Assembly (NCBI GenBank): GCA_023423715.1
Contig: JAFAFC010000034.1
Span: forward strand, 124,001-188,000
DNA: 64,000 bases
From: Bacteroidota bacterium
GTDB taxonomy: Bacteria; Bacteroidota; Bacteroidia; Flavobacteriales; Weeksellaceae
Reading direction: 5' to 3'
Shown here piece by piece: positions 34,499 to 42,212 of the stretch. Every line of letters begins with the position of its first letter. Position 1 is the first letter of the stretch. Under the pieces are notes generated by a model, which had not been told where the DNA came from, did not search any database, and saw nothing but the letters and a program-made list of their open reading frames with translations. The position numbers and the translations under genes were made by a program.

Positions 34499-34885
34499 TT
34501 AACGTTTTGAGAATTGGAATTTCTTTCTCGCTTTTTTCTGTCCTGGCTTCTTTCTTTCTACCATTCTAGCGTCTCTAGTCAATAGACCTTCTGGCTTAAG
34601 AGCCAAACGGAATTCTGCGTTAATATCGCAAAGTGCTCTAGAAATACCTAGTCTGATAGCTTCTGCTTGACCAGTAATCCCTCCACCGAAAACATTTACA
34701 GTAACATCGTACTGTCCAGCCGTTTCAGTAAGTAAAAAAGGTTGGTTAACCTTGTAGTTTAACACGTCTGTAGAAAAGTATACTTTAGAATCTTTACCAT
34801 TGATAGTAACGTTTCCGCTACCTGGCTTAACGTACACTCTCGCTACAGAAGTTTTTCTTCTTCCGATTTTGTGAACTGTAGACAT
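34499..34885 (-). CDS. rpsI: 30S ribosomal protein S9
   Basis: Small-subunit head protein whose C-terminal tail touches P-site tRNA. The 128-residue protein has KIGRRKTSVARVYVKPGSG, GGGITGQAEAIRLGISRAL and the terminal KPGQKKARKKFQFSKR, with the invariant final SKR. It lies one base after rplM, the universal rplM-rpsI pair. Confidence 0.98.
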   Translation of the reverse strand: MSTVHKIGRRKTSVARVYVKPGSGNVTINGKDSKVYFSTDVLNYKVNQPFLLTETAGQYDVTVNVFGGGITGQAEAIRLGISRALCDINAEFRLALKPEGLLTRDARMVERKKPGQKKARKKFQFSKR

Positions 34886-34886
34886 A

Positions 34887-35342
34887 CTATTTAAATTCGT
34901 TTAGGTTAATAACTTTAGGCTGTTGAGCTTCTTGTTTGTGCTCAGTCCCTTCATATAAATAAAGGTTTTTATACAACTGAGATCCTAATTTGTTTTTAGG
35001 AAGCATCCCTTTTACAGACTTTTCTAAAAGTCTCATTGGATTCTTCTTAGCAAGATCTTCAGCAGTAATAGACTTTTGCCCACCTGGATATCCTGTATGC
35101 CAAATGTAGGTTTTGTCTGCCCACTTGTTTCCTGAAAGACTAATCTTTCCTGCATTCAAAACAATAACGTTATCACCACAATCTACGTGAGGTGTAAAGT
35201 TTGTTTTGTGCTTACCTCTCAAAATCTTTGCAACCGCAGAAGCTAGTCTTCCTAACGGCTGTCCTTCAGCGTCTACCACAACCCATTCTTTATTTGCAGT
35301 AGCTTTGTTCGCTGATACAGTTTTGTAACTTAATGTATTCAC
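34887..35342 (-). CDS. rplM: 50S ribosomal protein L13
   Basis: Early-assembly large-subunit protein. The most likely start is GTG (35340-35342), giving a 151-residue protein beginning MNTLSYKTVSANKATANKEW, a good match to flavobacterial L13. An upstream ATG-type reading to 35378 would start at or before the predicted transcription start and adds a hydrophobic extension unlike L13. Motifs: VVVDAEGQPLGRLASAVAK, TGYPGGQKS and VKGMLPKNKLGSQLYKNL. First gene of the rplM-rpsI-rpsB operon. Confidence 0.95.
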   Translation of the reverse strand: MNTLSYKTVSANKATANKEWVVVDAEGQPLGRLASAVAKILRGKHKTNFTPHVDCGDNVIVLNAGKISLSGNKWADKTYIWHTGYPGGQKSITAEDLAKKNPMRLLEKSVKGMLPKNKLGSQLYKNLYLYEGTEHKQEAQQPKVINLNEFK

Positions 35343-35388
35343 ACTTATAAGTTTAACGATTAAACATAATTTTCCCAATAAGGGTGTG

Positions 35389-35396
35389 CAAAGGTA
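35389..35396 (-). promoter_or_regulatory. Predicted -7 box of the rplM-rpsI-rpsB operon
   Basis: TACCTTTG on the minus strand, leading to an RNA start near 35383 and a leader of about 40 nt before the GTG at 35342. Confidence 0.5.
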
Positions 35397-35433
35397 TAGA
35401 TTTTTTTTGGAAGGAAAAAATATTTTTAGGAAT

Positions 35434-35600
35434 ATCCTGAATTTTCCTTTTTACAGTCGCATCTTAATCTTCTTGATGTAAAAAGCGAAAAACAAACTCT
35501 TGGTCATGGCATAGTTGTTGATTTCGGACGAGTACTAAAACACAAAGTTGAAATAGTACTTTAACTTGGGAGGCGAAATTTTATTTCGTCTCTTTTTTTA
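35434..35600 (+). ncRNA. Candidate small RNA with three hairpins and a terminator
   Basis: Hairpin 1 pairs CTTTTTACA (35447-35455) with TGTAAAAAG (35477-35485), 9 bp perfect. Hairpin 2 pairs AGTACTA (35531-35537) with TAGTACT (35554-35560). Hairpin 3 is the terminator at 35570-35599. The start is a guess from TATTTTTA at 35421. Alternatively this is an attenuator-type leader for the DUF3667 gene. No known RNA family was recognised. Confidence 0.35.
35570..35600 (+). terminator. Orphan plus-strand terminator
   Basis: 10-bp stem GAGGCGAAAT / ATTTCGTCTC (one G-U), 3-nt loop, seven Ts. There is no T tract on the other strand, so it acts for plus-strand RNA only. Confidence 0.8.
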
Positions 35601-35669
35601 TCCCAAATAGTAATCGTACTCATTCTTTTAGTATTTTGCATTATTAAAAAACTCAAAACAAACGATTAA

Positions 35670-36773
35670 ATGAGTCATCACGGAAAATTAAGAACGGACA
35701 AAACCTGCTTAAACTGCGGCCATCATGTTGAAGAACGCTTTTGCCCACATTGCGGACAAGAAAATACCGAACCGAGAAAGCCGTTCCATTATTTATTTAC
35801 CCACTTTTTTGAAGACTTAACGCACTACGACGGACAGTTTTGGGGAACGATTAAAAACCTACTTTTCAAACCTGGAAAATTAACCAACATCTATTTGGAA
35901 GGAAAAAGACAGGTTTATGTACCTCCTGTAAAACTATATATCTTCATTAGTTTTGTCACTTTCCTATTAATTGCGTTTAGCGATTTACGTGCAGATAATT
36001 TGTTAAAATACAAGAAAGATGGTAAAACTGCGGCAGTCGTTGAACAACTTGATCCAGTCAAAATTCTTGAAGAAGAAAAGAAGAAAGGCCCTGTGTCTAA
36101 AGAGGATTCCCTTTTAATAATGAATACATTTTCTACACTTAAAGTAGATGAGAATTCCAAAGACCAAATCCCTAGCATGTTTGATCTGAAAAAACCGCTT
36201 GACAAAGACGCAAAATATAAAGGTGCAGATAACATGAAAGAGTACGATTCCATCTACAAAAGCAACTCGTTTTTGCAAAGAAATATTGAAAGACCATTTG
36301 CTAAAAAGTATTTTGAATATAGAGAAGAAGGTATATCAAAAGCAGATATTCTCAATAATTTCACGATGACCTTTTTTCACACCATCCCGAAAGCATTATT
36401 TATTTATATGCCTTTGTTTGCTTTCATTTTATGGTTATTTCACAGTAAAAAGAAATGGTGGTATTTTGATCACGGCGTATTCACATTACACTATTTTTCC
36501 TTTCTACTATTAATGGTTTTCTTTACCATGATTAGCTATAAGCTGTTTCATCTTTTACCTGAAAACTTGTTTTTCAAAGTCCTATCCTACTTAGTTTACT
36601 TGGCCATTTTATGCTACAGCGTTCTTTATTTTTACTTGGCTCACCATCGTGTTTATAAAACAAGTAGAATAATAAGTGTTATCGTTGGAAGTATCATTTT
36701 CTTTATAAACTTTATTACTTTCGAATTTTTACTAATACTTTTAATATTAATAAGTGCATTAATGATGCATTAA
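35670..36773 (+). CDS. DUF3667 membrane protein with zinc-ribbon N-terminus
   Basis: Unknown function. The 367-residue protein starts with a zinc-ribbon-like pair, CLNCGHHVEERFCPHCGQEN (residues about 11-30), then the DUF3667 signature LTHYDGQFWGTIKNLLFKPGKL and VPPVKLYIFISFVTFLLIAF as a first membrane helix. A charged middle region (about 110-230) follows, then four to five C-terminal membrane helices (about 240-365). The predicted topology puts the ribbon in the cytoplasm. Single gene, ending at a bidirectional terminator. Confidence 0.85.
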   Translation: MSHHGKLRTDKTCLNCGHHVEERFCPHCGQENTEPRKPFHYLFTHFFEDLTHYDGQFWGTIKNLLFKPGKLTNIYLEGKRQVYVPPVKLYIFISFVTFLLIAFSDLRADNLLKYKKDGKTAAVVEQLDPVKILEEEKKKGPVSKEDSLLIMNTFSTLKVDENSKDQIPSMFDLKKPLDKDAKYKGADNMKEYDSIYKSNSFLQRNIERPFAKKYFEYREEGISKADILNNFTMTFFHTIPKALFIYMPLFAFILWLFHSKKKWWYFDHGVFTLHYFSFLLLMVFFTMISYKLFHLLPENLFFKVLSYLVYLAILCYSVLYFYLAHHRVYKTSRIISVIVGSIIFFINFITFEFLLILLILISALMMH

Positions 36774-36811
36774 AAAAGAAGTCCACTCTGATTCGAGTGG
36801 ACTTCTTTTTT
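36772..36811. terminator. Bidirectional terminator after the DUF3667 gene
   Basis: Perfect 13-bp stem AAGAAGTCCACTC / GAGTGGACTTCTT with a 6-nt loop and A/T runs. Confidence 0.92.
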
Positions 36812-36828
36812 ATTTAAATTTTTAAATC

Positions 36829-37161
36829 TTAATAGCGTAGTGATTTACTTTCTTTAAAACTTGCAATTAAATAATAGGCTACAAAAACTGTTGAAAAGCG
36901 GATAATCGATGGAATCACAATAATGAAGTCGAAAAACAAAAATCCCAATGCTAAAATAACTGCAACACCGATAAAGGAAATCATCATTTTTTTCGCCAGC
37001 GGCCATTCTGGATGATCAACAAAATAGGCCAATCCCCAACCGAGCCCAAAAGCAGCAGAATAAAACAAATCTAATTTCCATTGCCCTGTTCCGAAAAAAT
37101 AATAATTTCCAAGAAAACTAGCCAAGGTTCCTATCGCAAAATACATCAACGCTCTTCCCAT
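36829..37161 (-). CDS. Small integral membrane protein of unknown function
   Basis: About 110 residues with roughly four hydrophobic segments (LMYFAIGTLASFLGNYYFF, LDLFYSAAFGLGWGLAYF, MMISFIGVAVILALGFLFF, FDFIIVIPSIIRFSTVFVAY). No family recognised. The ATG at 37159-37161 (MGRALMY) is chosen because the upstream in-frame ATG at 37185 lies within the predicted -7 box. It is monocistronic, ending at the shared terminator. Confidence 0.7.
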   Translation of the reverse strand: MGRALMYFAIGTLASFLGNYYFFGTGQWKLDLFYSAAFGLGWGLAYFVDHPEWPLAKKMMISFIGVAVILALGFLFFDFIIVIPSIIRFSTVFVAYYLIASFKESKSLRY

Positions 37162-37182
37162 AATTGCAAATAATTGAAGTTC

Positions 37183-37190
37183 CAAAGATA
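37183..37190 (-). promoter_or_regulatory. Predicted -7 box of the small membrane protein gene
   Basis: TATCTTTG on the minus strand, placing the RNA start near 37177 and a leader of about 16 nt. Confidence 0.45.
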
Positions 37191-37259
37191 AAGAAAATCA
37201 CCCTAAAATAGCACGACAAAACGTGTACATCGGGATTTTAAAAATTACGTGGATATCCT

Positions 37260-37267
37260 TATATTTG
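37260..37267 (+). promoter_or_regulatory. Predicted -7 box of icmF
   Basis: TATATTTG, 19 bp before the ATG at 37287. Confidence 0.45.
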
Positions 37268-37286
37268 GAGGATTGCTTATTAAGAT

Positions 37287-40200
37287 ATGGAAAACCAAAA
37301 ATATACCCCTAACAATAAGGTTAGAATTGTAACTGCGGCGGCGCTTTTCGACGGGCACGATGCAGCGATTAATATTATGCGTCGTGTGATCCAAGGTTCG
37401 GGATGCGAAGTGATCCACCTCGGACACGACAAATCCGCTGAGGAAGTGGTAAACACTGCGATTCAGGAGGATGCCAATGCCATTGCGTTGACGTCTTATC
37501 AAGGTGGTCACAACGAGTATTTCAAATACATTTATGATCTTTTGAGAGAGAAAAACTCACCACAAATCAAGATTTTTGGTGGCGGTGGCGGTGTAATTCT
37601 TCCCGAAGAAATTAAGGATTTGATGGATTATGGTGTTGACAGAATTTATTCTCCAGACGATGGTCGCGAGCTTGGTCTTCAAGGGATGATCGATGATTTG
37701 GTGAAAAGATCAGACTTCGCAACAGGTGAAAAAATTACGGCTGCTGATGTTGAAAATTTAAAATTTGAAGATTCTGCGAAGTTGGCGCAAATCATCTCTG
37801 CTGTTGAAAACTTTTCAGACGAAAAACCAGAATTGGTTGCAGCAATCAATGAAAAAGCAAAAGATTTAAATATTCCGATTGTAGGGATTACAGGAACTGG
37901 AGGTGCTGGTAAATCTTCATTAACAGACGAGTTGGTAAGACGTTTCTTGCGTTCGAATCCAGATAAAAAAATTGCAATTATCTCAATCGATCCTTCAAAA
38001 AAGAAAACGGGTGGAGCACTTTTGGGCGACAGAATTCGTATGAACTCAATCAACGATCCACGCGTGTTTATGCGTTCTATGGCGACGCGTGAGAATAACG
38101 TTTCGGTTTCACCTTTCGTACATACCGCTTTGAATGTCTTAAAGTTGGCTCATCCTGATGTTATTATTTTGGAAACTTCGGGAATTGGTCAATCAGGCTC
38201 GGAAGTTTCGGATATTGCAGATGTTTCAATGTACGTGATGACACCTGAATATGGTGCTTCTACGCAATTGGAGAAAATCGACATGTTGGATTATGCTGAT
38301 TTAATTGCGTTAAATAAATCCGATAAACGTGGTGCTTTGGATGCCTTACAAGCGGTGAGAAAGCAGTTCCAAAGAAATCATTTGCTTTGGGAAAGTCAAT
38401 TGGACGAAATGCCAGTTTTCGCTACAAAAGCCTCTCAGTTCAACGATCACGGTACAACAGAACTATTCAATACTTTGGTTAAAAAAGTAAACGAAAAATT
38501 TAGTTCAACCGGACTTCAAGAGTTTTTAGAACAAGAAATTACGAGCGATACCACGATTATTCCTGGGAAAAGAGTTCGTTACCTTTCTGAAATCGTTGAA
38601 AACAACACACAATACGACCAACAAGTTTTGAAACAAGCGGATTTGGCTCGTAAAATGTACCATATTGATGGTGTTAAAAATTTAATTCAAAATGAAGTTT
38701 TAGATGCTGAATATGTAAAAGCTGAAAAAGAACTTCAACAAGAAAATATAGACTTCCTAAAGACTTGGGATGATACCAAAAAAGCTTTCCATGAGGAGTT
38801 TTATTCGTATTTCGTAAGAGGAAAAGAAATTAAAGTTGAAACCTCAACAGAATCTTTATCGCATCTTAAAATTCCGAAAATTGCACTTCCAAAATACCAT
38901 GATTGGGGCGATTTAATTGCTTGGAAAGGTCAAGAAAACCTTCCTGGAAGTTTCCCTTACACGGCGGGAATTTATCCTTTCAAAAGAACTGGAGAAGACC
39001 CAACGAGAATGTTCGCTGGTGAAGGAGGCCCCGAAAGAACTAATAGACGTTTCCATTATGTTTCTGCGGAAATGCCTGCAAAACGTTTGTCAACAGCGTT
39101 CGATTCGGTGACGCTTTATGGTCAAGATCCTGCTTTACCACCCGATATTTATGGTAAAATTGGTAACGCCGGAGTTTCAATTGCGACTTTGGATGATGCC
39201 AAAAAATTATATTCAGGATTTGATTTAATTAATGCTTTGACATCGGTTTCAATGACGATTAACGGTCCTGCTCCAATGATTTTAGCGTTCTTCATGAATG
39301 CTGCAATCGACCAAAATGTGGAGAAATATTTGGAAGAAAACGGACTTGAAGGTAAAATTGAAGAAGCTTTAAAAGCAAAATTCGATGCCAAAGGTCTGAA
39401 ACGTCCAGAATACAACGGCGAATTGCCTCCTTCTAACAATGGTCTTGGACTGAAATTATTAGGTTTAACTGGAAATGAAGTGGTTCCTGCAGATGTTTAT
39501 GCTAAAATTAAAGCGGAAACAATTGCTACAGTTCGTGGAACGGTTCAAGCCGATATTTTGAAGGAAGACCAAGCTCAAAATACGTGTATTTTCTCAACAG
39601 AATTCGCGTTGAGATTAATGGGCGACGTTCAGGAATATTTCATTAAAAATAAAGTAAGAAACTTCTACTCGGTTTCAATTTCTGGTTATCACATTGCAGA
39701 AGCTGGCGCAAATCCTATTTCGCAGCTGGCATTTACATTGGCAAATGGTTTCACGTATGTTGAATATTATTTGTCTCGTGGAATGGACATCAATGATTTT
39801 GCACCAAACCTTTCATTCTTCTTCTCCAACGGTATCGATCCAGAATATTCGGTGATTGGTCGTGTGGCGAGAAGACTTTGGGCAAAAGCAATGAAGTTTA
39901 AGTACGGAGCCGACGAGCGTTCTCAAATGTTGAAATACCATATCCAAACGTCGGGTCGTTCGCTTCACGCGCAAGAAATTGATTTTAACGACATCAGAAC
40001 GACGCTTCAAGCTTTGTATGCAATTTATGATAACTGTAACTCGCTTCACACGAATGCGTATGACGAGGCGATTACGACACCAACGGAAGAATCTGTAAGA
40101 CGTGCGATGGCGATTCAGTTGATTATCAACAAAGAATTAGGTTTAGCGAAAAACGAAAATCCACTTCAAGGTTCTTTCATTATTGAAGAATTAACAGATT

Positions 40201-40634
40201 TGGTTGAAGAAGCGGTTTATGCAGAATTTGACAGAATTACAGAAAGAGGTGGCGTTCTTGGTGCGATGGAAACAATGTACCAACGTTCGAAAATACAAGA
40301 AGAATCGATGCATTACGAATGGCTAAAACATACTGGCGAATATCCAATTATCGGAGTGAATACGTTCCTTGGAAAAGATGGTTCGCCAACGGTTCGTCCA
40401 GGTGAAGTTATTCGTTCGACTGAGGAGGAAAAGCAAGCTCAAATCGAGAATTTGCACAACTTTCAAAATGCTAATGATGAGAAATCTGCAGAAGCACTAA
40501 AAACACTTCAGCACGCAGCAATCAACCAACAAAACTTATTCGAAGTGATGATGGATGCCGTGAAATTCTGTTCTCTTGGTCAGATTACCAATGCGCTTTT
40601 CGAAGTTGGAGGCAAATACCGTCGAAACATGTAG
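37287..40634 (+). CDS. icmF: Fused isobutyryl-CoA mutase (IcmF type): B12 domain, G-protein chaperone and mutase
   Basis: Adenosylcobalamin-dependent carbon-skeleton mutase, isobutyryl-CoA to n-butyryl-CoA in the family, with its own GTPase chaperone. 1115 residues in IcmF order. The N-terminal cobalamin domain has Asp22-x-His24 (LFDGHDAAINIMRR; His24 should bind cobalt) and TSYQGGHNEYF. The MeaB-like GTPase has Walker A GTGGAGKSS (203-211) and NKSDKRG. The C-terminal TIM-barrel mutase follows. In the substrate pocket, Phe565 (GIYPFKR) and Gln764 (DQAQNT) occupy the positions held by Tyr and Arg in methylmalonyl-CoA mutase, as I recall for IcmF. So isobutyryl-CoA-type rather than methylmalonyl-CoA specificity is expected. 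No partner subunit is adjacent. Confidence 0.9.
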   Translation: MENQKYTPNNKVRIVTAAALFDGHDAAINIMRRVIQGSGCEVIHLGHDKSAEEVVNTAIQEDANAIALTSYQGGHNEYFKYIYDLLREKNSPQIKIFGGGGGVILPEEIKDLMDYGVDRIYSPDDGRELGLQGMIDDLVKRSDFATGEKITAADVENLKFEDSAKLAQIISAVENFSDEKPELVAAINEKAKDLNIPIVGITGTGGAGKSSLTDELVRRFLRSNPDKKIAIISIDPSKKKTGGALLGDRIRMNSINDPRVFMRSMATRENNVSVSPFVHTALNVLKLAHPDVIILETSGIGQSGSEVSDIADVSMYVMTPEYGASTQLEKIDMLDYADLIALNKSDKRGALDALQAVRKQFQRNHLLWESQLDEMPVFATKASQFNDHGTTELFNTLVKKVNEKFSSTGLQEFLEQEITSDTTIIPGKRVRYLSEIVENNTQYDQQVLKQADLARKMYHIDGVKNLIQNEVLDAEYVKAEKELQQENIDFLKTWDDTKKAFHEEFYSYFVRGKEIKVETSTESLSHLKIPKIALPKYHDWGDLIAWKGQENLPGSFPYTAGIYPFKRTGEDPTRMFAGEGGPERTNRRFHYVSAEMPAKRLSTAFDSVTLYGQDPALPPDIYGKIGNAGVSIATLDDAKKLYSGFDLINALTSVSMTINGPAPMILAFFMNAAIDQNVEKYLEENGLEGKIEEALKAKFDAKGLKRPEYNGELPPSNNGLGLKLLGLTGNEVVPADVYAKIKAETIATVRGTVQADILKEDQAQNTCIFSTEFALRLMGDVQEYFIKNKVRNFYSVSISGYHIAEAGANPISQLAFTLANGFTYVEYYLSRGMDINDFAPNLSFFFSNGIDPEYSVIGRVARRLWAKAMKFKYGADERSQMLKYHIQTSGRSLHAQEIDFNDIRTTLQALYAIYDNCNSLHTNAYDEAITTPTEESVRRAMAIQLIINKELGLAKNENPLQGSFIIEELTDLVEEAVYAEFDRITERGGVLGAMETMYQRSKIQEESMHYEWLKHTGEYPIIGVNTFLGKDGSPTVRPGEVIRSTEEEKQAQIENLHNFQNANDEKSAEALKTLQHAAINQQNLFEVMMDAVKFCSLGQITNALFEVGGKYRRNM

Positions 40635-40731
40635 ACGACAACGTCGTCGGGCAATTATTACTACTAACTGTTGTTAGTAATTACTTTAAAAAAATTATAA
40701 AAGCCTCATCGAAATTCGGTGAGGTTTTTTG
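40634..40731 (+). terminator. Three-hairpin tail and terminator after icmF
   Basis: GACGAC-AAC-GTCGTC starts at the icmF stop. Next comes ACTAAC-TGTT-GTTAGT (40663-40678). The terminator stem CCTCATCGA / TCGGTGAGG (40704-40724) is followed by six Ts. Confidence 0.8.
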
Positions 40732-40751
40732 TTATCTTAGTAAAAAGATAA

Positions 40752-41522
40752 ATGATGTCAAAAATAAAAATCGAAGATCCATGTCATGAGGATTGGAACA
40801 TTATGAATTCCGTTTCGGGAGGTAGATTTTGCGATTCGTGTCATGAAAAAGTCAATGATTTAGATGAATTGTCCAGTATTCAAATTATTGATTTATTAAA
40901 ATCGAAGCCTAAAGTTTGTGGAAAATTAAACCCACTGAAAACGGCAAGCAGCATTATTTTAGCTTTAACATTAACGATTACATCTTGTACAACCCAAAAT
41001 CAAAGAAGTTTATCAACAGAAGTTTCAACAGATAAAACTGTAAAAATAACAGGTAAAATCTCTTGGTCAAAAGAAGTTGAAATTCATCCTACATCAATTA
41101 ATCTTATTACAAAATCAAAACTTTATACTGGAAAAATTGATAAAAACAACAATTTTGAATTTGAAATTCCAGAATCCATTTTGAAAAGTCAAAATTTAAT
41201 CAGAATAAATTTCCAAAAAAAAGGTGCCAACGCTTTTTATGAAGATTATTCTAATCATTTAATTTCAAAGAATCAACTGATACGATCGCAAAATTTAGTA
41301 GCAGACAATGGAGAGGTTACCATTGGTGCAGTAGTGGTTGTATCTCCCACTCCACCCGATTTTTACTATTTTAATGGAAAAAATATATCAAAAAGTAAAT
41401 ATGAAAAACTGAAAAAAGAAAACACGAAATTGGTAGAAATCAAACTCTATGATGATGTTTATAAAAACGTAATTACAAGTGAGGATTCAGACACTATATC
41501 TTTGTTATATTCTACATTTTAA
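40752..41522 (+). CDS. Cys-rich N-terminal, membrane-anchored protein of unknown function
   Basis: The 256-residue protein has the Bacteroidota-type N-terminal motif DPCHEDWN followed by GRFCDSCHEKVNDLDEL (Cys11, Cys27, Cys30), probably a small metal-binding or redox domain. A hydrophobic segment at about 66-80 (SIILALTLTITSC) looks like a signal anchor or an internal lipobox. The rest (about 90-256) is beta-rich with KITGKISWSKEVEIHP and KLYTGKIDKNNNFEFEIP, like a carboxypeptidase-regulatory sandwich. Two ATGs in tandem (40752, 40755) make the exact start uncertain. Function unknown. Confidence 0.68.
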   Translation: MMSKIKIEDPCHEDWNIMNSVSGGRFCDSCHEKVNDLDELSSIQIIDLLKSKPKVCGKLNPLKTASSIILALTLTITSCTTQNQRSLSTEVSTDKTVKITGKISWSKEVEIHPTSINLITKSKLYTGKIDKNNNFEFEIPESILKSQNLIRINFQKKGANAFYEDYSNHLISKNQLIRSQNLVADNGEVTIGAVVVVSPTPPDFYYFNGKNISKSKYEKLKKENTKLVEIKLYDDVYKNVITSEDSDTISLLYSTF

Positions 41523-41608
41523 TACTATTTAACCTAAAATTAACTTTCTTTCTCAAATAAAAACCGTTTTTCCTCGTACTATTAGTATCACAAAAAAATA
41601 ATAGAAAG

Positions 41609-42148
41609 ATGAAAAAAATGTTTTTAACAGCTTCGTTATTCGGAGCTTTTGGGTTCGCATTCGCGCAAAGTGTCATTGGATCGTATGCGCAATCAGCGTT
41701 AATTGCTCCAGATCAAATTCGAGATGCGGCACAAACGAATGTCAAAATTACACCAGACAAAACGCAGAAAAATAAAATTTGGATCTCAAATCTTATTGGA
41801 AAGTCTACTTTTTATGCGATTGCCAATGCAAGCAACGAGGAAAAGGCTGTTTACAACGTTCCGGCTCAAACGGTTGGTGGTTATGCTGTAAAATTAGGTT
41901 GCGTCGTTTTTGATAAAGAAGAAAATGAAGTTGCCATCGCATTAAATAATAAATCCAACTGTTTTGGGATTTCACAGTCGGATTATGGTGATGTTTCCGT
42001 TGGAAAAAATAGCGTAAAAGCAGGGAATGTGAAAGTTGGAGCCAATGGTCAAATCTCAACGGGAAATGTAAAAGTGGGTAAAAACGGTGTAAAAGTTAAT
42101 ACAAAAGAAGCGCTTAGCGGCGTTCAATATGTTGGAACGAAAAATTAG
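41609..42148 (+). CDS. Small secreted protein with short C-terminal repeats
   Basis: Function unknown. Signal peptide MKKMFLTASLFGAFGFAFAQ. A central region has two Cys (KLGCVVF and KSNCFGISQ), possibly a disulfide. The C-terminus has imperfect repeats (SVGKNSVKAGNVKVGANG and GNVKVGKNGVKVN) that look like a flexible or beta-repeat tail. 179 residues; followed by a terminator. Confidence 0.7.
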   Translation: MKKMFLTASLFGAFGFAFAQSVIGSYAQSALIAPDQIRDAAQTNVKITPDKTQKNKIWISNLIGKSTFYAIANASNEEKAVYNVPAQTVGGYAVKLGCVVFDKEENEVAIALNNKSNCFGISQSDYGDVSVGKNSVKAGNVKVGANGQISTGNVKVGKNGVKVNTKEALSGVQYVGTKN

Positions 42149-42171
42149 ATTTGCTAGTTATAGAATAACAC

Positions 42172-42198
42172 AACCTCATCCAAGTGATGAGGTTTTTT
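42172..42198 (+). terminator. Terminator after the small secreted protein gene
   Basis: Stem CCTCATC / GATGAGG with a 5-nt loop and six Ts. Confidence 0.82.
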
Positions 42199-42212
42199 AG
42201 TAACTTTAAACG

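Larger units (their letters stand above)
35343..35669. other. Intergenic region between rplM and the DUF3667 gene
   Basis: This 327-bp gap has no ORF of note. It holds the rplM operon promoter (35389-35396, minus), an imperfect plus-strand -7-like TATTTTTA (35421-35428), two perfect hairpins (35447-35485 and 35531-35560), and a strong plus-strand terminator (35570-35599) that no plus-strand protein gene upstream explains. Confidence 0.75.

Noticed and set aside
35460..35530. Minus-strand reading of about 27 residues ending in KMRL
   Set aside because: Too short, closely bounded by stops, and it overlaps the predicted hairpin RNA. No start signal or family match.
37287..40634. Separate methylmalonyl-CoA mutase small and large subunits
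   Set aside because: One continuous frame carries the B12, GTPase and mutase domains in IcmF order, and the pocket residues differ from methylmalonyl-CoA mutase.
40830..40845. CDSCH, a c-type haem-binding CxxCH pattern in the protein at 40752
   Set aside because: It lies in an N-terminal domain before any signal segment, and the family motif I know has other residues after the second Cys. More likely a metal or redox block than haem.
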